The notes under the pieces were generated by a model. The model made no database searches and was not told where the DNA came from. It was given only the letters and a program-made list of their open reading frames with translations. Source: Streptomyces cyaneogriseus subsp. noncyanogenus (GTDB taxonomy: Bacteria > Actinomycetota > Actinomycetes > Streptomycetales > Streptomycetaceae). Taken from it: DNA of 64,000 nt. Both the position numbers and the translations under genes were made by a program. The stretch spans positions 1,922,001 through 1,986,000 of the forward strand of contig NZ_CP010849.1 of assembly GCF_000931445.1 (NCBI RefSeq), in the 5' to 3' direction. Positions within the stretch are counted from its first letter, which is position 1, and the number at the start of each line of letters is the position of its first letter. Below are positions 8,273 to 18,990 of this stretch, piece by piece.

Positions 8273-9658
8273 TCAGCGGCCCGCCTCGTCCTCCACCGTA
8301 CGGTCGCGTCCCGCCAGGACGCCGACCACCATCTGCGGCACCATCAGGGCCGTCATCAGCGCGATCGGCAGGCCCCAGCCTCCGCTGTGCTGGTAGAGCA
8401 CGCCCACCAGGAGCGGACCGGGGATGGAGATCAGGTAACCGGTGCTCTGCGCGAAGGCAGAGAGCTGGGCGACGCCCGTGCCGGTGCGGGCCCGCATCCC
8501 GACCATGGTCAGGGCGAGCGGGAAGGCGCAGTTGGAGACGCCGAGCAGCACCGCCCACACCCAGGCGCCACCGGCCGGGGCGAAGTACAGCCCGGCGTAG
8601 CCGGCCAGGCCGCACACGCCCAGGACCAGCGCGATCGGGCCCTGGTGGGGCAGCCGCGTGGCCACGCGCGGGATGACGAAGGCGAGCGGCACGCCCATCA
8701 CCATGGTGACGGCCAGCAGCAGTCCCGCCATGCCGGCGGAGACGCCCGCGTCCCGGAAGATCTGCGCCATCCAGCCCATCGTGATGTACGCGGCGGTGGC
8801 CTGGAGGCCGAAGAACACGGCGAGCGCCCAGGCGGTACGGCTGCGGGTGATCCGCAGCGCGGGCTGTCCCTCGGCCGCCCCGGCGCCCTTCGGCTCGGGC
8901 CGCGCCTGCGCCTGCTCCTCGGACCCGCCGGACTCCTCGGCCGCGGAGGAGGCGTGACCGGCGGACGGCGCCTCCCGGTCCCGTATGAACGTCAGCCACG
9001 GCAGGACGGCCGCCACGGCCAGTACGGCCCACACGGCGAGGCCGGGCTGCCAGTGGCCGCCCAGCGCGTCCGTCAGGGGCACGGTGGCCGCGGCGGCGAT
9101 CGAGGTGCCGAAGGCGAGCGCCATCGAGTACAGGCCCGTCATCGAACCGACCCGGTCGGGGAACCAGCGCTTGACGATGACCGGCATCAGCACGTTGCTG
9201 ACCGCGATGCCCATGAGGGCCAGCGCGCTCGCGGCCAGGAAGCCGGGCGTGCCGCCCGCGTACGGGCGGATCAGCAGGCCGGCGGCGATGGCCGCCATGC
9301 CCGCGCACACCACGGCGCCCGGTCCGAAGCGGCGGGCCAGCCGCGGGGCGGTGACGCCGAAGACGGCGAAGCACAGCGGGGGCACGGAGGTGAGCAGCCC
9401 CGCCACGCTGCCGCTCATGCCGAGCCCGTCGCGGACCTCTTCGAGGAGTGCGCCGAGGCTGGTGATGGCCGGGCGGAGGTTGAGCGCGGCCAGGACGATG
9501 CCGAGCACGAGCAGGCGTGTCGTCCACGCCGTCCACGGGCGCGCGGACGGCTTTTCCGGCACGGCACGCGCGCCGGTCCCCTCGGGTTCCCGGGCGTCGG
9601 GCGCGGCCGTACTGACTGCGGTCGTGGACTTCGGCGTCCGGGTTTCGTCACTAGCCAT
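8273..9658 (-). CDS. MFS transporter, CynX/NimT type
   Basis: A 461-aa 12-helix transporter. The first helix contains the family motif LVLGIVLAALNLRPAITSLG, and a polar Glu/Gly/Ala-rich cytoplasmic loop of about 55 residues (SAGHASSAAEESGGSEEQ) separates the two halves. Relatives include cyanate and 2-nitroimidazole transporters, but the substrate here is unknown. Alternative ATG codons at 9667 and 9670 add three or four residues; none has a clear Shine-Dalgarno. The gene is divergent from a FadR-type regulator, and inverted repeats overlap its start region, suggesting direct repression. Confidence 0.88.
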   Translation of the reverse strand: MASDETRTPKSTTAVSTAAPDAREPEGTGARAVPEKPSARPWTAWTTRLLVLGIVLAALNLRPAITSLGALLEEVRDGLGMSGSVAGLLTSVPPLCFAVFGVTAPRLARRFGPGAVVCAGMAAIAAGLLIRPYAGGTPGFLAASALALMGIAVSNVLMPVIVKRWFPDRVGSMTGLYSMALAFGTSIAAAATVPLTDALGGHWQPGLAVWAVLAVAAVLPWLTFIRDREAPSAGHASSAAEESGGSEEQAQARPEPKGAGAAEGQPALRITRSRTAWALAVFFGLQATAAYITMGWMAQIFRDAGVSAGMAGLLLAVTMVMGVPLAFVIPRVATRLPHQGPIALVLGVCGLAGYAGLYFAPAGGAWVWAVLLGVSNCAFPLALTMVGMRARTGTGVAQLSAFAQSTGYLISIPGPLLVGVLYQHSGGWGLPIALMTALMVPQMVVGVLAGRDRTVEDEAGR

Positions 9659-9662
9659 GAGG

Positions 9663-9686
9663 CCCATCATAGAATCATGGGATGAT
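9663..9686. promoter_or_regulatory. candidate operator for the FadR-type regulator
   Basis: Two overlapping inverted repeats lie just upstream of the transporter start: CCCAT-N9-ATGGG (9663-9681) and ATCAT-GGG-ATGAT (9674-9686). Both are in the divergent intergenic region. The AT-rich palindrome is unusual in this GC-rich DNA and suits a GntR/FadR dimer. Confidence 0.55.
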
Positions 9687-9806
9687 TGGCTGTCCATTCT
9701 CCGGCCCTCTCGGGCGCTCGGACACCCCGGGCCTCCCGGTGCTTCCCGGCAGGCGGTCCGGCGCCCCGGGCTGTCCGCGGCCGGTACGAGCGTGCGAAGG
9801 TGTGCC

Positions 9807-10499
9807 ATGCCCCTGAGCCATCCCCGTCGTTCGGCGTTGTCCGAGCAGGTCATCGCCGCGCTGCGGCAGCAGATCACCTCGGGTGAGTGGCCGGTCGGCT
9901 CGCGCATCCCGACCGAGCCCGAGCTGGTGGGACAGCTCGGCGTGGCCCGCAACACGGTCCGCGAGGCGGTTCGCGCGCTGGCCCACAACGGCCTTCTGGA
10001 CATCCGTCAGGGCTCCGGCACCTACGTCGTGGCGACCAGCGAGCTGGCGGGCGTGATGCACCGCCGCTTCGCCGACGCCGACCCCCGGCACGTCGCCGAG
10101 CTGCGTTCCACCCTGGAGTCGGCCGCGGCCAGGCTGGCGGCCGAGCGGCGCACGGAGAAGGACCTCAAGCAGCTCGACGCGCTGCTGGTGCGCCGGGAGG
10201 AGGCGTGGGAGTCGGGTGACACGGAGACGTTCGTGGCGGCGGACGCCACCTTCCACCTGGCCGTGGTGGCCGCCTCCCACAACGACGTGATGACCGCGAT
10301 GTACGCCGATCTCGGCGAGGTGCTGCGGGACTGGCTGCGCGAGGACGTCGGTGAGGAGCTGACGCCGGAGACGCACATGGACCACACGCGGCTGGTCGAC
10401 GCGATCCGCACCGGTGACGCCGAGACGGCCCAGGCGGAGGCGGCCGGGTATCCGTTCCTGTGCCGGCCGGGCCGGTTCAGCTCCCCCGAAGGTGGCTGA
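9807..10499 (+). CDS. GntR family regulator, FadR subfamily
   Basis: A 230-aa regulator. The N-terminal winged HTH (residues about 8-72) has the GntR signature RIPTEPELVGQLGVARNTV followed by REAVRALAHNGLLDIRQGSG. The C-terminal FCD-type all-helical domain contains ELRSTLESAAARLAA and DATFHLAVVAASHN, whose Asp/His residues usually bind metal and ligand. It probably represses the divergent MFS gene. ATG 9807 has GAAGG upstream. Its end overlaps the converging secreted-protein gene by 23 bp. Confidence 0.9.
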   Translation: MPLSHPRRSALSEQVIAALRQQITSGEWPVGSRIPTEPELVGQLGVARNTVREAVRALAHNGLLDIRQGSGTYVVATSELAGVMHRRFADADPRHVAELRSTLESAAARLAAERRTEKDLKQLDALLVRREEAWESGDTETFVAADATFHLAVVAASHNDVMTAMYADLGEVLRDWLREDVGEELTPETHMDHTRLVDAIRTGDAETAQAEAAGYPFLCRPGRFSSPEGG

Positions 10500-10818
10500 C
10501 CCAGGCGGAGCGGACCTCGTCCCAGCAGCGTCCGGTCAGCCGCACGGTCTGCGCGGGACCGGCCTCCACCGCGGCGCCGTCGCTGTCGAGGTCCCACCAG
10601 TGGACGCACTCGACGTGCAGACTCACGCGGTCCGGGTCGGGATAGGGGTTGTGGCAGTGGGCGGTCACCCGGGAGCCGGTCACATCGATCCGGCACGTCG
10701 CCCCGAAGAGCGCGGGCGCGTCCTCCCCGGCGGGCACGCCCGCGTGGGAGACGTACGGCAGGGCCGTCACACAGGCGACGGCGACGGCCGCCGAGGCCAG
10801 GCCGCGGTAGAGACGCAC
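10477..10818 (-). CDS. small secreted protein of unknown function
   Basis: A 113-aa protein with a signal peptide: VRLYRGLASAAVAVACVTAL ending at ASHAG-like residues. The mature part has four cysteines (TCRID, HCHNP, VECVHW, GRCWDE), consistent with two disulfides, and a regular beta-strand-like pattern. GAGGAGG lies 7 nt before the GTG at 10818, which fixes the start. It converges with and slightly overlaps the regulator gene. No family recognised. Confidence 0.7.
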   Translation of the reverse strand: MRLYRGLASAAVAVACVTALPYVSHAGVPAGEDAPALFGATCRIDVTGSRVTAHCHNPYPDPDRVSLHVECVHWWDLDSDGAAVEAGPAQTVRLTGRCWDEVRSAWVSHLRGS

Positions 10819-10933
10819 CAGGGAACCTCCTCGGCCGTGCTGGGGAGGGGATCGACGGGGTGGACCCGCCACCTCCAGGGTGCGCGTCCCCGGGCCCGCA
10901 CCGCCCGGTCGGCTGCGCCGAACGGGTGACGCG

Positions 10934-10970
10934 CCGAGGGCCCGCACCCCGATGGGATGCGGGCCCTCGG
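10934..10970 (-). terminator. terminator of the fabG-fabI operon
   Basis: A 13-bp perfect stem (10934-10946 with 10958-10970, CCGAGGGCCCGCA against its complement) with an 11-nt loop, 86 bp beyond the fabI stop on the minus strand. Confidence 0.75.
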
Positions 10971-11055
10971 CCACGGTCTTCCGGCCGTTCCCGTCGTCCT
11001 CGCGGGAGGCGGGCGGGAGGGTCGGACAGATTTCCGGCCCGGACGGTGTGCGCGG

Positions 11056-11823
11056 TCAGGCGCCGATGGCGTGCAGACCGCCGTCCACGTGGATGATCTC
11101 GCCGGTGGTCTTGGGGAACCAGTCGCTCAGCAGGGCGACCACACCGCGGCCGGCCGGCTCGGGGTCCTTCAGGTCCCACTCCAGCGGGGAGCGGGAGTCC
11201 CACACGGAGGCCAGCTCGCCGAAGCCCGGGATGGACTTGGCGGCCATGGAGCCGATCGGGCCCGCCGAGATCAGGTTGCAGCGGATGTTCTGCTTGCCCA
11301 GCTCACGCGCCATGTAGCGGCTGGTGGCCTCCAGGGCGGCCTTGGCCGGGCCCATCCAGTCGTACTGCGGCCAGGCGTACTGGGCGTCGAAGGTCAGGCC
11401 GACGACGGAGCCGCCGTTCTGCATCAGCGGCAGGCAGGCCATGGTCAGCGACTTCAGGGAGAACGCCGAGACGTGCATGGCGGTGGCCACCGACTCGAAC
11501 GGCGTGTTGAGGAAGTTGCCGCCGAGGGCGTCCTGCGGGGCGAAGCCGATGGAGTGGACGACGCCGTCCAGGCCGCCCAGCTCCTGGCCGACGACCTCTT
11601 CCAGCCGGCCCAGGTGCTCGTCGTTGGTGACGTCCAGCTCGATGACCTTGGTGGGCTTGGGCAGCTTCTTGGCGATGCGCTCGGTCAGCGTGGGCCGCGG
11701 GAACGCGGTCAGGATGATCTCGGCGCCCTGCTCCTGGGCCAGCTTGGCCGTGTGGAAGGCGATGGAGGACTCCATCAGCACGCCGGTGATCAGGACGCGC
11801 TTGCCCTCGAGAATTCCGCTCAT
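11056..11823 (-). CDS. fabI: enoyl-[acyl-carrier-protein] reductase (NADH)
   Basis: A 255-aa InhA/FabI-type reductase that completes each cycle of type II fatty acid synthesis by reducing trans-2-enoyl-ACP. The nucleotide-binding start LITGVLMESSIAFHTAK, with S20, is typical. The active site is Y154 with K161 (spacing 7, as in InhA Y158/K165) in YDWMGPAKAAL. It ends IIHVDGGLHAIGA. The gene starts 5 bp after fabG ends and is co-transcribed with it. In Streptomyces this gene is also called inhA. Confidence 0.96.
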   Translation of the reverse strand: MSGILEGKRVLITGVLMESSIAFHTAKLAQEQGAEIILTAFPRPTLTERIAKKLPKPTKVIELDVTNDEHLGRLEEVVGQELGGLDGVVHSIGFAPQDALGGNFLNTPFESVATAMHVSAFSLKSLTMACLPLMQNGGSVVGLTFDAQYAWPQYDWMGPAKAALEATSRYMARELGKQNIRCNLISAGPIGSMAAKSIPGFGELASVWDSRSPLEWDLKDPEPAGRGVVALLSDWFPKTTGEIIHVDGGLHAIGA

Positions 11824-11828
11824 GGTGA

Positions 11829-12548
11829 TCAGTGACCCATTCCCAGTCCGCCGTCAACGGGGATGACGGCTCCAGTGATGTACGAGGCGTCGTCCGAGGC
11901 GAGGAACCGCACCGCCGCGGCGATCTCCTCCGGCTGCGCGTACCGACCGAGCGGGACCTGCGACACGATGCCCGCGCGCTGCTCCTCGCTGAGCACCTTG
12001 GTCATGTCGGTGTCGACGAAGCCGGGCGCGACGACGTTGAAGGTGATGTTGCGCGAGCCCAGTTCCCGGGCGAGCGAGCGCGCGAAGCCGACCAGGCCGG
12101 CCTTGGAGGCGGCGTAGTTGGCCTGGCCCGCCGAGCCGAGCAGGCCGACGACCGACGAGATCAGCACGACGCGGCCCTTCTTGGCGCGCAGCATGCCGCG
12201 GTTGGCGCGCTTGACCACGCGGAAGGTGCCGGTGAGGTTGGTGTCGAGGACGGAGGTGAAGTCGTCCTCCGACATACGCATCAGGAGCTGGTCCTTGGTG
12301 ATGCCGGCGTTCGCGACGAGGACCTCGACGGGGCCGTGCGCGTCCTCGATCTCCTTGTATGCCTGCTCCACCTGCTCGGCGTCGGTGATGTCGCACTTGA
12401 CGGCGAGGCAGCCGAGGTCCGCCAGGGCGGCCGGCGGCTCACCCGAGCGGTACGTGATCGCGACCTTGTCGCCGGCCTCGGCGAACGCGCGGGCGATGGC
12501 GAGGCCGATGCCTCGGTTGCCTCCGGTGACGAGAACCGAGCGGCTCAA
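11829..12548 (-). CDS. fabG: 3-oxoacyl-[acyl-carrier-protein] reductase
   Basis: A 239-aa classical SDR that reduces 3-oxoacyl-ACP with NADPH. It has the TGGNRGIG cofactor motif (residues 8-15), the NAG motif (80-82), and the catalytic Asn104, Ser132, Tyr145 and Lys149 (ANYAASKAG). The start is a TTG at 12548 with AAAGGGTGATCC upstream; this is the only initiator that gives the normal N-terminus, since the open frame further upstream shows no SDR sequence. It is first gene of the fabG-fabI pair. Confidence 0.95.
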   Translation of the reverse strand: MSRSVLVTGGNRGIGLAIARAFAEAGDKVAITYRSGEPPAALADLGCLAVKCDITDAEQVEQAYKEIEDAHGPVEVLVANAGITKDQLLMRMSEDDFTSVLDTNLTGTFRVVKRANRGMLRAKKGRVVLISSVVGLLGSAGQANYAASKAGLVGFARSLARELGSRNITFNVVAPGFVDTDMTKVLSEEQRAGIVSQVPLGRYAQPEEIAAAVRFLASDDASYITGAVIPVDGGLGMGH

Positions 12549-12820
12549 CGGATCACCCTTTCGATAGCGGTCTGAATACCCCGCCCGGGCACCTGGACGA
12601 CAGGCGGCGATGACAGGCGGCTTCTCTGAAAACCTATCGGTCGGGACGTCGCGGCGGACAAGGGGGCACCCACAGTGGCACACCAGGCTCGCTGTCGGAT
12701 CCCTACAGAAAGCCATGAGCGGCGGTCCGCAAACGTGTGGTCCGCGGGCGGGATGGACGACATGATGCGGAGCGGCCGGCACCACAGCGGCCACGGACAC
12801 CTCGACAGAAAGAGACGGCG

Positions 12821-14340
<1,520 letters not shown>

Positions 14341-14344
<4 letters not shown>

Positions 14345-15735
14345 GCGCGCGCACCACCAAGCCGCACGAGATCGTCGAGCGGGCGCTCGCGCTGTCCCGG
14401 GCCGACGGATGCGTCGTGATCGCCGACGAGCACTCGACCGCCAACCTGCGCTGGGCGGGCAACGCGCTGACGACCAACGGCGTCACGCGCGGGCGCACGC
14501 TCACGGTCGTCGCCACCGTCGACGGCAAGGAGGGCACCGCCTCCGGGGTCGTGTCGCGGTCCGCCGTCACCGCGCAGGACCTGGAGCCCCTGGTGCGGGC
14601 CGCCGAGGCCGCGGCGCGCGGAGCCGGGCCCGCCGAGGACGCGCAGCCGCTGGTCACCGGGGTGCCCGGGTCGCCCGACTTCACCGACGCGCCCGCCGAG
14701 ACCTCCTCGGCGGTGTTCGCCGACTTCGCCCCGGCGCTCGGGGAGGCGTTCGCCCGCGCGCGTACGGGCGGGCGGGAGCTGTACGGCTTCGCCCGCCACG
14801 AGATGGTGTCGACGTACCTGGGCACCTCCACCGGGCTGCGGCTGCGCCACGACCAGCCCACCGGGACGCTGGAGATCAACGCCAAGTCGCCGGACCGCTC
14901 CCGGTCGGCGTGGGCCGGGCGCTCCACCCGGGACTTCAAGGACGTCGACCCGGCGGTGCTCGACGCCGAGCTCGCCGTACGCCTCGGCTGGGCCGAGCGG
15001 CGGGTGGAGCTGCCCGCGGGCCGGTACGAGACGCTGCTGCCGCCGACCGCGGTCGCGGATCTGCTGATCTACCAGCTCTGGTCGTCCTCGGGGCGGGACG
15101 CCGCCGAGGGGCGGACGGTGTTCTCCCGGCCGGGCGGCGGCACCCGCGTGGGAGAGCGGCTCGGCCGGCTGCCGCTGACCCTGCGCAGCGACCCCGGCGA
15201 GCCGGGCCTGGAGACCGCGCCCTTCCTGATCGCCCACTCCTCCGGCGACGACCAGTCCGTGTTCGACAACGGGCTGCCGGTCCGGGCCACCGACTGGATC
15301 CGCGACGGGGAGCTGACCCGTCTGACGACCACGCGGCACAGCGCGGCGCTGACCGGGCTGCCGGTCGCCCCGGCGATCGGGAATCTGGTCCTGGAGGGCG
15401 GTGAGGACCGCTCCCTGGAGGAGATGGTGGCGGGCACCGGGCGCGGGCTGCTGCTGACCTGCCTGTGGTACATCCGCGAGGTCGACCCGGCGACGCTGCT
15501 GCTGACCGGCCTGACCCGGGACGGCGTCTACCTGGTGGAGAACGGCGAGGTGACCGGGGAGGTCAACAACTTCCGGTTCAACGAGTCGCCGGTGGACCTG
15601 CTGGGGCGGGCCACCCAGGCCGGGCGCACGGAGAAGACGCTGCCGAGGGAGTGGGGCGACTGGTTCACCAGGGCGGCGATGCCCCCGCTGCGGGTGCCGG
15701 ACTTCAACATGAGCTCGGTCAGCCGGGGCGTCTGA
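14341..15735 (+). CDS. tldE: TldE/PmbA-type protease subunit
   Basis: A 464-aa TldD/PmbA family protein lacking the HExxxH motif, as expected for the non-catalytic partner TldE. Family regions are visible at the N-terminus (CVVIADEHSTANLRWAGNA) and C-terminus (LLLTCLWYIREVDPATLLLTG, GVYLVENGEVTGEVNNFRF). It should complete the active pocket of the heterodimer with TldD. No RiPP precursor gene is nearby, so a general proteolytic role is more likely. Confidence 0.9.
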
Positions 15736-15746
15736 GCTGTCGGTGG

Positions 15747-15765
15747 CCCCCCATAGACTGGGGGG
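15747..15765 (+). promoter_or_regulatory. probable tyrS promoter -10 within a short hairpin
   Basis: TAGACT at 15754-15759 matches the Streptomyces -10 consensus and would start transcription about 45 nt before the tyrS GTG. It lies in the loop of CCCCCC/GGGGGG arms (15747-15752 and 15760-15765). I see no T-box elements. Confidence 0.5.
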
Positions 15766-15810
15766 ACCCCGCACGGGGAACCTGTTCATCGTTCAAGGAG
15801 ACGTACGACC

Positions 15811-17079
15811 GTGACGGACATCGTCGACGAGCTGAAGTGGCGCGGGCTCTTCGCCCAGTCCACTGACGAGGACGCTTTGCGCAAGGCGCTCGCGGACGGT
15901 CCCGTCACCTACTATTGCGGGTTCGACCCGACCGCGCCGTCGCTGCACGTGGGCCACCTGGTGCAGGTGCTCACCGTGCGCCGGCTCCAGCAGGCCGGGC
16001 ACCGGCCGCTGGCGCTGGTCGGCGGCGCGACGGGCCTGATCGGCGACCCCCGCCCCACCGCGGAGCGCACGCTGAACGACCCGGAGACGGTCGCCGGCTG
16101 GGTGGAGAAGCTGCGCCGCCAGATCGAGCCGTTCCTGTCCTTCGAGGGCGAGAACGCGGCCGTGATGGTCAACAACCTCGACTGGACGCAGGGCCTGTCC
16201 GCGATCGAGTTCCTGCGCGACGTCGGCAAGCACTTCCGGGTCAACAAGATGCTGACGAAGGAGTCCGTCGCCCGGCGCCTGGAATCCTCCGAGGGCATCA
16301 GCTACACGGAGTTCAGCTACCAGCTCCTGCAGGCGATGGACTTCCTCCAGCTCTACCGCCGGTACGGCTGCACGCTCCAGCAGGGCGGCAGCGACCAGTG
16401 GGGCAACCTGACGGCGGGCCTGGACCTGATCCACCGGCTGGAGCCCGACGCCACGGTCCACGCCTACGCCACGCCGCTGATGACCAAGGCGGACGGCACC
16501 AAGTTCGGCAAGACCGAGGGCGGCGCCGTGTGGCTCGACCCGGAGATGACCACGCCGTACGCGTTCTACCAGTTCTGGCTGAACGTGGACGACCGGGACA
16601 TCTCGCGGTACATGCGGATCCTCTCCTTCAGGTCCCGGGAGGAGCTGGAGGAGCTGGAGCGGCAGACCGAGGAGCGCCCGCAGGCGCGGGCCGCCCAGCG
16701 GGCGCTGGCCGAGGAGCTGACGACACTGGTGCACGGCGCCGACCAGACGGCCGCCGTGATCGCCGCGTCCAGGGCCCTCTTCGGCCAGGGAGAGCTGACG
16801 GAGCTGGACGAGCGGACGCTGGCCGCGGCCCTCTCGGAGCTGCCCCACGTCCGGGTCGCCGAGCTCGCCCCGGTCGTGGACCTGTTCGCCGAGGTCGGCC
16901 TGGTCGCCAGCAAGTCCGCCGCGCGCCGCACGGTCAAGGAGGGCGGCGCCTACGTGAACAACGCGAAGGTGCCCTCCGAGGACGCCGTCCCCGCGCGGGA
17001 GGACCTGCTGCACGGCCGCTGGCTGGTGCTGCGCCGGGGCAAGAAGAACCTGGCCGCGGTCGAGGTCACGGGCGCCTAG
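15811..17079 (+). CDS. tyrS: tyrosyl-tRNA synthetase
   Basis: A 422-aa class I aminoacyl-tRNA synthetase charging tRNA-Tyr. The HIGH-type motif is HVGHL (residues 46-50) and the KMSKS-type motif is KFGKT (231-235). The tyrosine pocket sequence [16 protein letters not shown] and the QGGSDQWGN motif are present, and an S4-like RNA-binding domain ends the protein ([12 protein letters not shown]). The GTG start has AAGGAGACG upstream. KFGKT places it in the TyrRS-type group with a modified KMSKS loop found in many bacteria. Confidence 0.97.
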   Translation: MTDIVDELKWRGLFAQSTDEDALRKALADGPVTYYCGFDPTAPSLHVGHLVQVLTVRRLQQAGHRPLALVGGATGLIGDPRPTAERTLNDPETVAGWVEKLRRQIEPFLSFEGENAAVMVNNLDWTQGLSAIEFLRDVGKHFRVNKMLTKESVARRLESSEGISYTEFSYQLLQAMDFLQLYRRYGCTLQQGGSDQWGNLTAGLDLIHRLEPDATVHAYATPLMTKADGTKFGKTEGGAVWLDPEMTTPYAFYQFWLNVDDRDISRYMRILSFRSREELEELERQTEERPQARAAQRALAEELTTLVHGADQTAAVIAASRALFGQGELTELDERTLAAALSELPHVRVAELAPVVDLFAEVGLVASKSAARRTVKEGGAYVNNAKVPSEDAVPAREDLLHGRWLVLRRGKKNLAAVEVTGA

Positions 17080-17107
17080 GGCATTCGGTTCGCTTCAGGT
17101 CGCGGAC

Positions 17108-17144
17108 GCGCCCGGCGGGCGGGTGTCACCCGCCCGCCGGGCGC
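17108..17144. terminator. bidirectional terminator between tyrS and GlsB-like gene
   Basis: A 17-bp perfect stem (17108-17124 with 17128-17144) around the loop GTC lies between two converging genes, 28 bp after the tyrS stop and directly next to the stop of the opposite gene. Confidence 0.85.
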
Positions 17145-17146
17145 GT

Positions 17147-17425
17147 TCAGACCCGCTGCTTGCGCTTGCCCAGGGTCGCCCGGTACAGCGCGTCACCGAC
17201 GGCGACGATGACGATCGCGGCGACGAGCTGGAACACATGGCGCCACCAGTCGATGCCGGGGGTCGCGTCGACGCCGGCCGCCCGGGCGATCGCGTTGCCG
17301 GCGATGGCCCCGAGCATGCCGAACAGGACGGTCAGCCACAGAGGGCTGTGCTGCTTGCCGGGAATGATCGCCTTGGCGAGCAGCCCCAGCACCAATCCGA
17401 CGATGATCGCCCACAACCAGCCCAT
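17147..17425 (-). CDS. GlsB/YeaQ/YmgE family membrane protein
   Basis: A 92-aa protein with three hydrophobic helices, beginning MGWLWAIIVGLVLGLLAKAI and the family motif KAIIPGKQ...LWLTVLFGMLGAIAGN. These stress-associated membrane proteins are often listed as transglycosylase-associated proteins, a name without proof of function. GAGGAGG before ATG 17425 sets the start. Neighbours give no further clue, although a separate Asp23-type stress operon is present at 31-33 kb. Confidence 0.88.
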   Translation of the reverse strand: MGWLWAIIVGLVLGLLAKAIIPGKQHSPLWLTVLFGMLGAIAGNAIARAAGVDATPGIDWWRHVFQLVAAIVIVAVGDALYRATLGKRKQRV

Positions 17426-17638
17426 GGCTGCCTCCTCGTACGGCTCGACGTGAGCATTACCGCCAGTGTCGGACCGGAGCGCGCACGCCGCATGCCGGGG
17501 CGGGCCGTACGCGGTACGGCGGGCGGCGCAGGCGGGAGGTGCCCCGGTCTCGTGGGGGACACGGGCGCGGCGTAACGTGGGAGCTGTCCGCGACCGCTGT
17601 CCCCGAGCGGTCACGGACGACGGCACAGGGGGGGGGGG

Positions 17639-17806
17639 CCGATACGGGCGGATGGGGGATGTGATGCGGAAGCAGCCTGGCGGCGGCAACGCCCAGGCGT
17701 TCCGGATCACCGGAGCCCGGACGGGCCTCCAGGAGGCCGTACGCGGGCGGCAGCGCCGGTACGTGATCTCGATGCCGATCCGCACGCTGTCGGTGATCCT
17801 CGCGGC
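17639..17806 (+). repeat. false duplicate of the DUF3099 gene 5' end
   Basis: These 168 bp repeat 18035-18202 with five substitutions, each changing A or T in the right copy to G or C here. The reading frame is open (from about 17652) but runs straight into a loxP-type linker at 17807. An 11-base G run precedes it. I read it as an assembly duplicate of the one real gene, not a paralogue. Confidence 0.8.
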
Positions 17807-18027
17807 TCGTATAACTTCGTATAATGTATGCTATACGAAGTTATGACGGGCAGGCCGCGAGGATCACCGCGTAATAACTTCGTATAGCATACATTATACG
17901 AAGTTATACGGAGTACCGCGCCGACGACCAGCGCCACGATCGCGACAGGCCGCTCCACGTTCCACAGGCAGGCCGCGAGGATCACTCGTATAACTTCGTA
18001 TAATGTATGCTATACGAAGTTATTACG
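17807..18027. other. three mate-pair linker sequences with inverted gene fragments
   Basis: Three 42-nt loxP-containing linkers occur at 17807-17848 (plus, one mismatch), 17870-17911 (minus, last base differs) and 17986-18027 (plus). Each has the loxP arms ATAACTTCGTATA and flanks TCG/TACG that match the 454 Titanium paired-end linker as I know it. Between them sit a 21-bp piece (17849-17869) and a 74-bp piece (17912-17985), both inverted copies of the DUF3099 gene; the latter mirrors 18189-18262 with a substitution. This is sequencing or assembly debris, not chromosomal DNA. Confidence 0.88.
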
Positions 18028-18047
18028 GGGGGGTCCGATACGGGCGG

Positions 18048-18494
18048 ATGGTGGATGTGATGCGGAAGCAGCATGGCGGCGGCAACGCCCAGGTGTTCCG
18101 GATCACCGGAGCCCGGACGGGCCTCCAGGAGGACGTACGCGGGCGGCAGCGCCGGTACGTGATCTCGATGACGATCCGCACGCTGTCGGTGATCCTCGCG
18201 GCCTGCCTGTGGAACGTGGAGCGGCATGTCGCGATCGTGGCGCTGGTCGTCGGCGCGGTACTGCCCTACATCGCGGTGGTGATCGCCAACGCGGGCCGGG
18301 AGAACGCGCCGTCGCTGCCGTCGACGTTCGTGACGGCCCCGACCCGGCCCATGATCGCACCGCCGCCCGCCGACGGGGACGCGACCGCGTCCGCCCCCGG
18401 GGGTGCCGCGGACACCAAAGGCCCCGAAGATCCCGACGATGTAGCGTCCGAAGCGGTGCGGGGCGCGCGGAGCGAGCCGCATCGCCAGCCCTGA
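18048..18494 (+). CDS. DUF3099 family membrane protein
   Basis: A 148-aa actinobacterial protein of unknown function. The conserved DUF3099 motif FRITGARTGLQEDVRGRQRR is followed by RYVISMTIRT and two hydrophobic helices (TLSVILAACLWNV and VAIVALVVGAVLPYIAVVIAN). The C-terminal 60 residues are Pro/Ala-rich and probably disordered. The copy from 18048 is complete and matches the family better than the truncated copy at 17639. The start is uncertain: ATG 18048, GTG 18051 and ATG 18060 are in frame. Its true promoter is probably the DNA left of 17639, since the linker debris separates the two in this record. Confidence 0.82.
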   Translation: MVDVMRKQHGGGNAQVFRITGARTGLQEDVRGRQRRYVISMTIRTLSVILAACLWNVERHVAIVALVVGAVLPYIAVVIANAGRENAPSLPSTFVTAPTRPMIAPPPADGDATASAPGGAADTKGPEDPDDVASEAVRGARSEPHRQP

Positions 18495-18640
18495 CCAGGG
18501 CAGATGGGCCGAGCGAAGGTCACCGCCGGATCAAGCTCAAGAAAAGCTCAGAGCAATCATGTTGTTCCGGTGCCGGGCGGCGGGTGACCCGTGACATACT
18601 TCGTAGGCGCTCCGCATCCCCCGTCGGAGCGACGGACCGA

Positions 18641-18680
18641 CGCCGGGCAGCTCCCCCCGTGGCTGCTCGGCGTCGCCTTT
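18641..18680 (+). terminator. hairpin with T-run, attenuator or terminator
   Basis: CGCCGGGCAGC (18641-18651) pairs with GCTGCTCGGCG (18662-18672) with one G-T pair and is followed by TCGCCTTTTCT. It lies between the DUF3099 gene and the small Cys/His gene and could end the first transcript or attenuate the second. Confidence 0.5.
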
Positions 18681-18728
18681 TCTCCGGCCCTTTCCGGTAT
18701 GACGGTACGCACATGTGAGACGAAACCT

Positions 18729-18950
18729 GTGAGTGACGAGACCACCCCGATCTGTTCCGCCAAGGGCTGCCGTGCCGCCGCCGTATGGGTGCTGGCCTGG
18801 AACAACCCCAAGATCCACACTCCGGAGCGCCGCAAGACCTGGCTCGCCTGCGAGGAGCACCGGGAGCATCTGTCCCAGTTCCTCGGGGTGCGCGGCTTCC
18901 TGAAGGACGTGGTCCCGCTGGCGGAGTGGGAGCCGGCCCAGGGCGCGTAG
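18729..18950 (+). CDS. small Cys/His protein, probably metal-binding
   Basis: A 73-aa conserved actinobacterial protein. It has CSAKGC near the N-terminus, a central RRKTWLACEEHREHLSQFL and a C-terminal VRGFLKDVVPL. Three cysteines with EEH/REH could bind one zinc. Similar proteins are, as I recall, labelled acetone carboxylase in databases, which is not believable at this size. GTG 18729 gives the conserved N-terminus. Function unknown; it is convergent with moaA. Confidence 0.8.
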   Translation: MSDETTPICSAKGCRAAAVWVLAWNNPKIHTPERRKTWLACEEHREHLSQFLGVRGFLKDVVPLAEWEPAQGA

Positions 18951-18990
18951 CCGCCCGCCGCCGGTCGGATGCCGGCCGCCGGTCGGGTGT

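Noticed and set aside
15747..15810. T-box leader for tyrS
   Set aside because: The space is too short and no T-box sequence or specifier stem is visible.
17639..18494. Tandem paralogous DUF3099 genes
   Set aside because: The left copy ends exactly at a linker and differs only by substitutions toward G/C; it is a duplicate from assembly.
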